64,000 bases of DNA from contig NZ_SJEE01000006.1 of the NCBI RefSeq assembly GCF_006937785.1, positions 1-64,000 on the forward strand, written 5' to 3'. Of this stretch, positions 17,051 through 25,188 are shown piece by piece. This stretch comes from Pseudanabaena sp. UWO311. GTDB lineage: Bacteria; Cyanobacteriota; Cyanobacteriia; Pseudanabaenales; Pseudanabaenaceae. Position 1 is the first letter of the stretch, and each line of letters starts with the position of its first letter. The translations under genes and the position numbers were made by a program. The notes below the pieces were generated by a model. That model had not been told where the DNA came from, made no database searches, and saw nothing but the letters and a program-made list of their open reading frames with translations.

Positions 17051-18610
17051 ATGAAGCTCTCAAACCTTAAATTAAATCTCAACCCAAGGCTGCACTATTT
17101 CTTTCTAGCTTTGCTGATAGCTGGGAACTGGGCGATCGCAGATACGAGCAAAGCAGAAGATATTACCGTAAATCAACTATCCGATGTTAAAACTACGGAC
17201 TGGGCTTTTACTGCTTTGCAATCTCTTACGGATCGCTATGGCTGTATCCAGAGCTATCCCAATCGCACCTATCGCGGTAATGTCGCCTTGAGTCGTTTCG
17301 AGTTTGCCGCAGGGCTACAGTCTTGCATCAGTAAACTCGATGAGATGCTCAGAAGCGGACTAAGTGATAAGGTGAGTCAAGATGATCTGAGTACCTTAAA
17401 TCGATTACAAAGTGAATTCACATCAGAGTTAGGAATCATTTCCCAAAAGGTCAATAATCTAGAACAACGTACAGAACAATTAGAAGTCCAAAATTTTTCT
17501 CCGACAACTAAGCTCTCAGGGCAAGCAATTTTTGCAATATCAGCTGGGGGCTTTGGCGGCGATCGCATTCTTTCGCCAACTGGTGCAGTCATCACCCGTA
17601 ATCAACCCAACGTTACCTTTTTAAATCGCTTCTCTATCGATCTCAATACTAGTTTTGTTGGGAAGGATCTACTCAAGATCCGCTTGCTGGCTGGTAGTGC
17701 AGGTGCAAGTGATAGTACATCAGGATTTTTAGAACCAAACTTTGCTAGCGCGCTCGATTACTCCGTTCAAGGTCGTGACAATCAGGTTAGCTTAGCACGT
17801 CTTTATTATTCATTTAATATCGCTGAGGAAGTCCGTCTAACGGTTGCCCCTTTAATGGTGGCTAATGATTTTGTAGATAAAAATCGCTATGCTAATGTCA
17901 GTTTTAATGACTTCTCAACTCAGGCTTTTGTTAATAATTTTATTCTCTTACCTAGACCTTTGGGGGCAGGTATTGTTGCTGAATGGGCTCCTAAGCAACT
18001 TCCTATTCAATTACGTGCCTTATATGTAGCCAATAATGCTAATCGACCAACTGGCTCAGCGATCGTGAATACGTTGCGCTCCACTGAGTCGGCGGAGTTA
18101 CCAGTTTTAATTTTTCCAAATCGTGGCGGTGAACAGGGCTTATTTGGCGATCCCTATCAAGGTGTTGTGGAATTAGAATATTCTCCAGATAAAAAGTTTA
18201 CGCTGCGCTTGCAATATGCTGGAGGAAGGGTAATTGGCAGTAATTTTAATGCTTTTGGGGTGAATTTTGATTGGGGAATTAGCGATCGCTTAGGTATATT
18301 TGGACGCTATGGCTTCAGCAACTACAACAATACAGAGTTTGGGAATATTAGTCCTAATTATTGGATGGCTGGTTTTTCATTTAAGGATCTTTTTACGCAA
18401 GGTTCGATTACAGGGCTAGCGGTTGGTCAACCGCTCATCGTGAGAGAGATTGGGAATGCTTCGCAGACTAACTTTGAAGCTTTTTATAATATTCCGATCA
18501 ACAAATTTATCAGAATTACGCCTCTGGTTCAAGTGATTACCAATGCTGGCAACCGCAATGAGAACGGCACAATTTGGGTTGGAGCTTTACGCACGGTATT
18601 CTCTTTTTGA
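17051..18610 (+). CDS. SLH-domain OprB-type iron-uptake porin
   Basis: This outer-membrane protein of about 519 residues has a signal peptide ending near ADTSKAED. An SLH domain follows (DVKTTDWAFTALQSLTDRYG ... RYRGNVALSRFEFAAGL in outline), then a short coiled coil, and a C-terminal OprB-like barrel ending in the aromatic FSF typical of barrel insertion. Cyanobacterial homologues are annotated as iron-uptake porins. The ATG at 17051 is preferred over one at 17006 because the upstream start overlaps the flavodoxin gene and adds a polar stretch before the signal sequence. It closes the CDGSH-Dps stress series. Confidence 0.9.
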   Translation: MKLSNLKLNLNPRLHYFFLALLIAGNWAIADTSKAEDITVNQLSDVKTTDWAFTALQSLTDRYGCIQSYPNRTYRGNVALSRFEFAAGLQSCISKLDEMLRSGLSDKVSQDDLSTLNRLQSEFTSELGIISQKVNNLEQRTEQLEVQNFSPTTKLSGQAIFAISAGGFGGDRILSPTGAVITRNQPNVTFLNRFSIDLNTSFVGKDLLKIRLLAGSAGASDSTSGFLEPNFASALDYSVQGRDNQVSLARLYYSFNIAEEVRLTVAPLMVANDFVDKNRYANVSFNDFSTQAFVNNFILLPRPLGAGIVAEWAPKQLPIQLRALYVANNANRPTGSAIVNTLRSTESAELPVLIFPNRGGEQGLFGDPYQGVVELEYSPDKKFTLRLQYAGGRVIGSNFNAFGVNFDWGISDRLGIFGRYGFSNYNNTEFGNISPNYWMAGFSFKDLFTQGSITGLAVGQPLIVREIGNASQTNFEAFYNIPINKFIRITPLVQVITNAGNRNENGTIWVGALRTVFSF

Positions 18611-18715
18611 TTAGCAGTCTAAGAATAGATAGATTAGACGACTTAGCCATACTTAGAGTGAGAAGTAGTAATAGCGATCGCTTTTCCTAGCACTTCTATT
18701 CTTCAATTCTGAATT

Positions 18716-19045
18716 TTAATCATCATCTGGCTCGTCTAGAAGTCCTAATCTCAATAATTTTTTGGCAAGAGCATATACATCCTGTTTACTGCCATCTTTC
18801 CGAATTCCCAAAGCGACAATCATCACAGTGACTTGAGCTTGCTCGATCGCGTAAATGATGCGATATCTTTGTCCGACTGCCCGTACACTGTAATAACCAT
18901 CTAGTTCACCGAGTAATGGTTTGCCTTGCATTTCGGGAGATTCTTGGAGCTTATCGATGCGATCGCTAATCTTCTGACGGATACGGCGATCGCTGATTTC
19001 CTTTAATAATTTGAGAGCCGTAGGCTGAATGACGATGCGATACAT
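18716..19045 (-). CDS. RelE/ParE-type toxin
   Basis: This 109-residue protein has the RelE/ParE fold pattern (YRIVIQPTALKLLKEISDRR ... YYSVRAVGQRYRIIYAI ... VALGIRKD). Such toxins cleave mRNA on the ribosome or poison gyrase. Residues 90-109 extend beyond the usual end (LAKKLLRLGLLDEPDDD). The start overlaps the antitoxin stop by one base (TAATG), so synthesis is coupled. The upstream operator has the arrangement known for YefM, which favours a YoeB/RelE role over ParE. Confidence 0.9.
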   Translation of the reverse strand: MYRIVIQPTALKLLKEISDRRIRQKISDRIDKLQESPEMQGKPLLGELDGYYSVRAVGQRYRIIYAIEQAQVTVMIVALGIRKDGSKQDVYALAKKLLRLGLLDEPDDD

Positions 19046-19329
19046 TACAAATCCAATTCTCGTTTAGCTGATTCCCAATCTACTCCCTGTTCTGATTTCG
19101 CTTCGGTAATCCCTTGACGCAAGTTAGCCATGAGGTTCGCGTCACCAAGTATTTCTAAAGTTTCGAGTATTGCTTCGTAATGTTGCCATGTCATCACAGC
19201 TAGGACGGGCTTGCCTCTGCGGGTAATTGCAAGTGTGCCTCCTTGCTGGGTGAGCTTTTCAGGTAATGAGGTTAGCTCATGTCTTGCTTCAGTGATAGGA
19301 ATATTGGACAGCATTGTTTTAAAATTCAT
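19045..19329 (-). CDS. Phd/YefM family antitoxin
   Basis: This 94-residue antitoxin has the Phd/YefM N-terminal DNA-binding fold: NIPITEARHELTSLPEKL and LAITRRGKPVLAVMTWQHYEAIL. The C-terminal tail (SEQGVDWESAKRELDL) would wrap the toxin. A second Met six codons in (MLSNIP) is an alternative start. It precedes the RelE-type toxin with a one-base overlap. Directly upstream of its start codon lie two TGTACA palindromes 12 bases apart, the arrangement of a YefM operator, so autoregulation is likely. Confidence 0.9.
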   Translation of the reverse strand: MNFKTMLSNIPITEARHELTSLPEKLTQQGGTLAITRRGKPVLAVMTWQHYEAILETLEILGDANLMANLRQGITEAKSEQGVDWESAKRELDL

Positions 19330-19330
19330 C

Positions 19331-19354
19331 TGTACATCTAATTGTACATCTAAT
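19331..19354 (-). promoter_or_regulatory. paired TGTACA operator of the YefM-type antitoxin
   Basis: A perfect 12-base direct repeat TGTACATCTAAT occurs twice (19331-19342, 19343-19354), one base upstream of the antitoxin start codon on the minus strand. Each unit begins with the palindrome TGTACA. Two TGTACA cores spaced 12 bases centre to centre is the arrangement described for the E. coli yefM-yoeB operator. Confidence 0.75.
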
Positions 19355-19362
19355 TGCTAAAC

Positions 19363-19499
19363 TGCGATCGCCTAAAAATCAAGACTCACAATAATAGCGA
19401 TCGCCTTGATGAGATTGATTGTTGATGCGATCACCCTATAAATCACGGCTCACAGTAATAGCGATCGGCTTTAGGGGATGGATATTGGTGCGATCTCTT
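19363..19499 (+). repeat. HIP1-bounded intergenic repeat block
   Basis: Two alternating spacer pairs between HIP1 octamers or variants. It lies between divergent genes, the YefM antitoxin and HicB. The orientation is the same as in all other copies. Confidence 0.8.
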
Positions 19500-19574
19500 T
19501 TTGCTGTTGAAATAGAGAATTAGATGATCGGTTTATGGTGAAGATGATATTATTTCTCTAAAAAGCAAGAGTAA

Positions 19575-19790
19575 ATGATGACTAAAAGTAACACCTTTAC
19601 AGCCATTATCTACAAAGAAGATGATATGTACATTGCCGAATGTCCAGAGGTGGGTACAGTCGATCAAGGAGAAACAATTGAGCAGGCGATCGCGGGATTA
19701 AAAGAAGCGACTCGACTGTATTTGGAAGAATTTCCTCTGCCCAAAACATCACCTAGATTTGTGACCAGTATTGAGGTTAGCTATGCCTGA
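19575..19790 (+). CDS. HicB-family antitoxin
   Basis: This 71-residue protein has the HicB degenerate RNase-H-like fold: FTAIIYKEDDMYIAECPEVGTVDQGETIEQAIAGLKEAT in outline, followed by LYLEEFPLP. HicB proteins neutralise HicA and usually repress the operon, although no C-terminal DNA-binding domain is present in this short form. The ATG is doubled (19575 or 19578). The stop codon overlaps the HicA start by eight bases. Because the partner toxin is broken, this may be an orphan antitoxin. Confidence 0.85.
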   Translation: MMTKSNTFTAIIYKEDDMYIAECPEVGTVDQGETIEQAIAGLKEATRLYLEEFPLPKTSPRFVTSIEVSYA

Positions 19791-20010
19791 AATGCCACGA
19801 ATCTCAGCCAAAGAAGCAATTCGTGCGTTAGAGCGATTATGATTTGAGCAAGTTCGTCAAACTGGTAGTCATGTTGTCATGAAAAAAGAAACCCAAGAAG
19901 GCGAGATCGGTTGTGTCGTGCCTTTGCATCGAGAATTGAAGATAGCCACATTGAGTGGGGTACTTAAACAAGCACGAACTACAGTAGAAGATTTTATCGA
20001 TAATTTGTAG
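19783..20010 (+). pseudogene. HicA-family toxin interrupted by an in-frame TGA
   Basis: From the ATG at 19783 the frame reads PRISAKEAIRALERL, then TGA at 19840-19842, then FEQVRQTGSHVVMKKE through to TAG at 20010. Without the stop this is a complete 75-codon HicA with the double-stranded-RNA-binding-like GSHVV motif and its catalytic His. The stop falls exactly where HicA proteins have a conserved Gly (LGF), so a single GGA to TGA change explains it. An alternative is a sequencing error. Confidence 0.85.
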
Positions 20011-20011
20011 T

Positions 20012-20144
20012 GCGATCGCCTAGAAATAATGGCTCACGGTAATAGTGATCGCCTTTGGGAAATGGATAGTTGATGTGATCGTCTAGAAGTCAAGACTCAT
20101 AATAATAGCGATCGCCTTCAGGAGATTGATTGTTGAAGCGATCT
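20012..20144 (+). repeat. HIP1-bounded intergenic repeat block
   Basis: Two spacer pairs with the usual motifs (CTAGAAATAATGGCTCACG and CTTTGGGAAATGGATAGTTG), directly after the hicA frame. The rest of the gap to 20349 holds no gene that I can support. Confidence 0.75.
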
Positions 20145-20349
20145 CACTTGACTTAGTATCACAGATGCGATAGCTTGCCTTTGGTAAAGTAATTAAACTG
20201 TATGTGAGATTCACAATGCACTCTAACAATGAGATTACTCTCGACAATAAAACTATAGCAAAGCTCGCCATAGCAATCGCTTAGTTAAGGTTGTCTTTCT
20301 CAGTGGAGTATTTAATTTGAAGTAAGAGATATATGCGTCGTTAAAAATT

Positions 20350-21042
20350 ATGACAACACGATTTGAAATGGCTGGAGCCTTAGTTGAAAAAGTCAAAAGA
20401 CAACGTAATGAAATTGGTGATCACGGTGATCCATATGAAGATGCTTTGCTCACAGGAGTTGTCAGTGTAGAACTAAAAATTATTGTTAAAGAAATCTTTG
20501 ATCATTTGCGTTCAGCTCTCGACTATTGTGCCAGAGAGATTTGTGATCAATGTAGCAGTGTTAACCCGCCCAAGGTAGTCTATTTCCCTATTGTTTCCAA
20601 AGATTTTCGACAAAGTGACTTTAAGTCTCGTGTCGGCAAACTGATGCCTGGAGTTCTCGATTCAAAACCTGATCTTTTGGCAGTGCTTGAATCCTTTCAG
20701 CCGTTCACTTCAGTTGATAATAACTGGATATCTGATTTTGCATCATTATGCAACGAGAATAAACATGAACAACTAAGCGTCACTCAATGTACATCGGGCT
20801 ATGGGGTGGCAAGTAAGGCAGATGATGGAATTTTTAGAGTTTCACAATTTAAACGTGATAGAGTAACTCCTTTCACAAGAAGCCCATTAATGCTTTTACA
20901 AAACTTTCCATTAGATGGTTCAGGTGAATATACTTTTACCTACGTAAGTTTTACTGTTATAGATGAAGAGATTCTATGGTTCCTTGATCGGTCGATTTCA
21001 GGTATTGAGCATATTATTAATGAACTCAAAAGTAAATTGTGA
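20350..21042 (+). CDS. hypothetical protein
   Basis: This 230-residue soluble protein is of no family that I can name with confidence. The N-terminal third is helical (EMAGALVEKVKRQRNEIGD, then IFDHLRSALDYCAREI), faintly recalling HEPN-like helical proteins. The middle has FASLCNENKHEQLS and the C-terminus is again helical (SGIEHIINELKSKL). No signal sequence or membrane segment is seen. It stands alone among repeats, next to toxin-antitoxin loci; that location is compatible with a mobile accessory role but proves nothing. Confidence 0.65.
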   Translation: MTTRFEMAGALVEKVKRQRNEIGDHGDPYEDALLTGVVSVELKIIVKEIFDHLRSALDYCAREICDQCSSVNPPKVVYFPIVSKDFRQSDFKSRVGKLMPGVLDSKPDLLAVLESFQPFTSVDNNWISDFASLCNENKHEQLSVTQCTSGYGVASKADDGIFRVSQFKRDRVTPFTRSPLMLLQNFPLDGSGEYTFTYVSFTVIDEEILWFLDRSISGIEHIINELKSKL

Positions 21043-21102
21043 TAAAGCAGCTATGCTTGTAGTGAATACCACAGCATAACAATTCGGGTACAGAAATTAT
21101 TA

Positions 21103-21172
21103 AGAGATCGCCTAATAATCACGACTCACGGTACTGCCGATCGCCTTTAGGAGATAGATGGTTGATGCGATC
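21103..21172 (+). repeat. HIP1-bounded repeat unit
   Basis: A single spacer pair (CCTAATAATCACGACTCACG, then CTTTAGGAGATAGATGG) with diverged HIP1 borders, between two hypothetical genes. Confidence 0.7.
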
Positions 21173-21239
21173 GATATTGAATTAGCGTAAAATCTTCTAT
21201 GAGTTATCTTTGTTAACGAAATTAAAACTCAGTTGTGTT

Positions 21240-21557
21240 ATGGATTCTACTCAGTCAGATATAAGCGAGTTCGATATGCCATTGGCAACTGTCACTATGG
21301 AGAATCATGTGCGAGGAATGATGTCAGATGGACTCTCTCCTGATGAATATGCCGCTCGGTGGGCGCATACAATTTACTGCTTTTCGGAAGATGGTTATAG
21401 ATATCGTGATGTTGTTCTTCAATCGTGGATTCATGCGCTCGGTGCAATTCTTTTTCAGAAAAATGGTGCGCCTAACTTAAACGAGCTCCGAGCAAAATTT
21501 CTTGCTGCCGAAGAAATTCAAAAGATTCAAGAAGAGCAAAAATATGAAGGTTTTTGA
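21240..21557 (+). CDS. hypothetical protein
   Basis: This 105-residue acidic protein is not recognised. It reads SDGLSPDEYAARWAHTIYCF and DVVLQSWIHALGAILFQKNG, with a helical C-terminus (LAAEEIQKIQEEQKYEGF). The ATG at 21240 is preferred; a TTG at 21210 would add ten residues. There are no membrane segments. It is flanked by HIP1 repeats on both sides. Confidence 0.55.
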   Translation: MDSTQSDISEFDMPLATVTMENHVRGMMSDGLSPDEYAARWAHTIYCFSEDGYRYRDVVLQSWIHALGAILFQKNGAPNLNELRAKFLAAEEIQKIQEEQKYEGF

Positions 21558-21612
21558 AACAGTATGAAGTTCTCTTAAAGAGTCTTTGCTAAACGACAAA
21601 TTTCCGAGTCAA

Positions 21613-21667
21613 TAGCGATCGCCTTTAGAAGATGGATCGCCTAAAAATCACGACTCACAGTAATAGC
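21613..21667 (+). repeat. HIP1-bounded repeat unit between convergent genes
   Basis: One pair of the usual spacers in inverted order (CTTTAGAAGATGGATCGC, then CTAAAAATCACGACTCACAG), in the same strand orientation as elsewhere, eight bases before the end of the glycosidase. Confidence 0.7.
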
Positions 21668-21675
21668 TTCTATCA

Positions 21676-24324
21676 CTACTGATATTCGCCGCATTGCAAG
21701 ATTAATTTGGCAACTAATCCCGTCCAACCTGTTTGATGGCTAGCACCAATCCCAGCACCATTATCTCCATGAAAATACTCATGAAAAAGAATCAAATCAT
21801 GCCAGTGGGGATCGTTTTGGAAGCTTTTGATGTTGCCATATACGGGACGATCGCCTGAAGCCTCTTCTAAGAAAATTCCTGTTAAACGCTTTGATAGCTC
21901 ACTTGCCACCTGCCAAAGATTCATTTCCTGACCCGAACCAGTGGGAAACTCAACTTTAAAATCATCACCTAAATAATAGTGAAACTTTTGCAAGGATTCG
22001 ATAATTAGATAATTAATTGGGAACCAAATGGGACCTCGCCAGTTGGAGTTACCACCAAATAGACTGATATTGGATTCCGCAGGTTGATAATCCACAGAAT
22101 ACTCATGCCCATTTACTTTCAAGATATAGGGATGGTCTTTGTGATATCTAGAAATAGAGCGAATGCCATAGGGACTTAAAAACTCACTCTCATGGAGCAT
22201 TTTCGCTAAGATTTTTCTGAGCTTGTCTTTATAAGTGATCGCTAATAATCTCCTTGCACCCATACCCTTAGTTTCCATACAGGCAACATTTTCCTTGAGA
22301 TTAGGGCGATTGTGAATAAACCAATCCATGCGCCGCTTAAAGTTGGGTAATTTTTCTAGGATATCTGGCTCTAAAGTGGCGATCGCAAAAAGGGGAATTA
22401 ATCCCACTACAGAACGAACTTTGAGCGAGAAATGACGACCATCGGGCAGATTGAGCGCATCATAGTAAAAGCCATCTTCCTCATTCCAGAGATCCACATT
22501 AGTGCTGCCAATCCCATTCATGGCATCGGCAATATAAAGGAAATGCTCGAAGAACTTGCTCGCAATATCTTCGTAGGTAGAGTTGGTTTTGGCGAGTTCG
22601 AGGGCGATCGCTAACATATTCAAGCAATACATACCCATCCAGCTAGTGCCATCCGCTTGATTGATAAAGCCACCAGTGGGTAACTCTTTGCTGCGATCGA
22701 ATACGCCGATATTATCCAGCCCTAAAAATCCACCTTGAAAGACATTCTTCCCTTCAGCGTCTTTGCGATTTACCCACCAAGTAAAATTGAGGAGCAACTT
22801 CTGAAATACGCGCTCTAGAAATTGCTGGTCGCCATAGCCGTACATCTTCCGTTCAATTTGATATACCCGCAAGGTTGCCCAAGCATGAACGGGCGGATTG
22901 ACATCACTAAACGACCATTCGTAGGCAGGAAGTTGACCGTTGGGATGCATAAACCATTCTCGCGTCAGCCTATCTAACTGGAGCTTAGCAAAGGCAGGAT
23001 CGATCACTGCAAGGGGAATGGCATGAAAAGCTAAATCCCAAGCCGCAAACCAAGGATATTCCCACTTATCAGGCATTGAGATAATCTCATCACTAAATAG
23101 ATGCTTCCATTCGTGATTGCGAATATTTGGGCGCGGTGACGGATATCTAGGATCGCCATCTACCCATTCCTCGACAATGTAATAATAAAACTGCTTGCTC
23201 CATAACATCCCTGCAAAGGCTTGTCTCTGAACGTTTCTCTCGTCCTCAGAAATCTCAAAAGGAGTAATGCGATGGTAAAATTCATCTGCTTCCTGCTGCC
23301 GCTTTTGGAAAATTTGCGCGAAATCATTGCCAAAGGGCTGGGGTTGCTGAGAGTTGGTTAAACGGAGATGAATGACTTTAGTTTCGTAGGCACCAATTTC
23401 TAGATAGTAATGCACCGCCGCTTTTGTTCCAACTTGTTCGGTATTAATCGCATCATGGCGATCGCTAACTAAATAATTATTAATCCCATCTTTGACATAG
23501 GGAGAAGCATTTTTGACTTTAAATAATCGCTCGTAATTAGTTTCGTTTTCTGTAAACAGAATTGATGGAATATTTTGCTCAGAAGCATTACAGTAAAGCC
23601 AATAATTACCTAAAGTAGAATGTTGTGCGTCAACGATCCGCATATTTCCATCAGCGTTGATTTCTTTAAGCTGAGGTTTATCGCTAGCATCCCCCCAAGC
23701 CCAAGTATTGCGAAACCAAAGGGTCGGTAATAGGTGCAAACGTTGAGATTGACCTCCTCGATTGGTAACTTTAATTTGAATTAAAATATCCGTCGGCGAT
23801 GCCTTGGCATATTCAACCGATACATCAAAATAGCGATCGCCATCGAATATCCCCGTATCCATTAGTTCATATTCTGGCTGATTGCGATCGCGATTACGAT
23901 TTTCTCTAATTAAATCAGCATAAGGGAAAGCTTGATGAGGATATTTATACAGCGCCTTCATGTAGGAATGGGTGGGCGTGTTATCGAGATAGAAATAGTA
24001 TTCCTTAACATCCTCGCCATGATTGCCTTCTTGACCAGTCAAGCCAAACAGCCTCTCTTTGATAATGGAATCTTCACCATTCCAGAGCGTGATCGCAAAG
24101 CATAACCTTTGATGATTATCCGATATGCCCAAAATTCCATCTTCACCCCATCGATAGGCACGCGATCGCGCATGGTCATGGGGAAAATAATTCCAAGCTT
24201 CACCATCTTTGCTATAGTCTTCGCGCACCGTTCCCCATTGGCGATCGCTCAAATACGATCCCCACTTGCGCCAATGGGCTTGGCGCTCGCGATCGGCGGC
24301 TAGTCTTAACTCTTCTTCAGTCAT
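21676..24324 (-). CDS. GH63/MGH1-like glucosidase
   Basis: This protein of about 882 residues resembles cyanobacterial proteins annotated as glucosidase of the mannosyl-oligosaccharide-glucosidase-like (MGH1/GH63) superfamily, an (alpha/alpha)6 barrel. Supporting stretches are [73 protein letters not shown] and [12 protein letters not shown]. The acidic residues in WAAWD-like and ADGTSWM contexts are candidates for catalysis. The ATG at 24324 ([15 protein letters not shown]) is preferred because an upstream start would run into the SDR gene. It is the last gene of a GMC-SDR-glucosidase series. Confidence 0.85.
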   Translation of the reverse strand: MTEEELRLAADRERQAHWRKWGSYLSDRQWGTVREDYSKDGEAWNYFPHDHARSRAYRWGEDGILGISDNHQRLCFAITLWNGEDSIIKERLFGLTGQEGNHGEDVKEYYFYLDNTPTHSYMKALYKYPHQAFPYADLIRENRNRDRNQPEYELMDTGIFDGDRYFDVSVEYAKASPTDILIQIKVTNRGGQSQRLHLLPTLWFRNTWAWGDASDKPQLKEINADGNMRIVDAQHSTLGNYWLYCNASEQNIPSILFTENETNYERLFKVKNASPYVKDGINNYLVSDRHDAINTEQVGTKAAVHYYLEIGAYETKVIHLRLTNSQQPQPFGNDFAQIFQKRQQEADEFYHRITPFEISEDERNVQRQAFAGMLWSKQFYYYIVEEWVDGDPRYPSPRPNIRNHEWKHLFSDEIISMPDKWEYPWFAAWDLAFHAIPLAVIDPAFAKLQLDRLTREWFMHPNGQLPAYEWSFSDVNPPVHAWATLRVYQIERKMYGYGDQQFLERVFQKLLLNFTWWVNRKDAEGKNVFQGGFLGLDNIGVFDRSKELPTGGFINQADGTSWMGMYCLNMLAIALELAKTNSTYEDIASKFFEHFLYIADAMNGIGSTNVDLWNEEDGFYYDALNLPDGRHFSLKVRSVVGLIPLFAIATLEPDILEKLPNFKRRMDWFIHNRPNLKENVACMETKGMGARRLLAITYKDKLRKILAKMLHESEFLSPYGIRSISRYHKDHPYILKVNGHEYSVDYQPAESNISLFGGNSNWRGPIWFPINYLIIESLQKFHYYLGDDFKVEFPTGSGQEMNLWQVASELSKRLTGIFLEEASGDRPVYGNIKSFQNDPHWHDLILFHEYFHGDNGAGIGASHQTGWTGLVAKLILQCGEYQ

Positions 24325-24350
24325 GATTTTTAGCTTCTTAATAATTTCAA

Positions 24351-24373
24351 TAGGCGGCGCGAAGCGCAGCCTA
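24351..24373 (-). terminator. GC-rich hairpin between the SDR and the glucosidase
   Basis: TAGGC-G-GCGC-GAA-GCGC-A-GCCTA forms a near-perfect stem-loop just after the SDR stop codon and 26 bases before the glucosidase start. No long T tract follows, so it may be a processing or attenuation site. A small dispersed repeat is another possibility. Confidence 0.5.
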
Positions 24374-24376
24374 TAC

Positions 24377-25159
24377 TTACTGTTCGTGATAATTCCAGAG
24401 CAGTCCACCATCTACAACAAAGGTAGAACCCGTCACATAATCAGAATCCGCCGAAGCTAAAAATGCAACCATGCCAGCCACATCTTCAGACTTGCCCAGC
24501 CTTCCCATGGGGATATTCTGTAATAAGGCTCCCAATTTCTCAGGATCGTTTAGGAGTTTAGTATTGATCGGCGTTTCGATCGCCCCAGGGGCAACATTAT
24601 TAATGGTGATGCCGTAGGGAGCTAGCTCTACGCCAAGGTTACGAGTCATCATTCTCAATCCACCTTTACTAGCGCAGTAGGATGTAAAGTGCGGGAATGG
24701 TAACTCCTCATGGACAGAACTAATATTAATCACTTTCCCGCCGCGCTGAGTAGCCATCAGATGCTTGACAAAGGCTTGGGTCGCAAAGAAAACACCCTTG
24801 AGATTGACATTCAAAACTGCATCATAATCTGCTTCCGTTGCCTCCCAAAAATCAGCATGTCTCTCAATGCCAGCATTATTAACCAAAATATCCAATTGAC
24901 CAAAATAGTCGATACTTTCGGCAATCATGCGCTGCACTTCAGGGACAGTGCCAGTATCAGCTTTAATCGTAATACCATCAATAGGATGACATGTGCCACC
25001 TGCTTCTTTTACCTTGGCGAGGGTTTCTTCCGCACCTTCAGGATGGGACCGATAATTAATCACCACATTTGCGCCTTCCTTGGCTAAACGAATCGCGATC
25101 GCCTGTCCAATTCCTTGACTACTGCCCGTAACTAACGCAACTTTACCTTTTAATCTCAT
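24377..25159 (-). CDS. SDR family oxidoreductase (glucose 1-dehydrogenase-like)
   Basis: This 260-residue classical SDR has a cofactor motif ([17 protein letters not shown]), NNAG ([13 protein letters not shown]), catalytic Ser in [14 protein letters not shown] with the Tyr-Lys pair, and the end [15 protein letters not shown]. It is closest in style to bacterial glucose 1-dehydrogenases. It sits between a GMC oxidoreductase (29 bases upstream) and a glucosidase, so a sugar oxidation pathway is plausible: the glucosidase would release glucose and the two dehydrogenases oxidise it. Confidence 0.9.
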   Translation of the reverse strand: MRLKGKVALVTGSSQGIGQAIAIRLAKEGANVVINYRSHPEGAEETLAKVKEAGGTCHPIDGITIKADTGTVPEVQRMIAESIDYFGQLDILVNNAGIERHADFWEATEADYDAVLNVNLKGVFFATQAFVKHLMATQRGGKVINISSVHEELPFPHFTSYCASKGGLRMMTRNLGVELAPYGITINNVAPGAIETPINTKLLNDPEKLGALLQNIPMGRLGKSEDVAGMVAFLASADSDYVTGSTFVVDGGLLWNYHEQ

Positions 25160-25188
25160 TGTTTTTCTCCAAAATAATTAAAAATTAG

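Noticed and set aside
19840-19842. TGA in hicA as a recoded codon (selenocysteine or tryptophan)
   Set aside because: No known cyanobacterial recoding applies and the expected residue is Gly, one base away from TGA.
20083-20271. Minus-strand open frame of 62 codons
   Set aside because: It lies within the HIP1 repeat block and low-complexity sequence, with no family resemblance.
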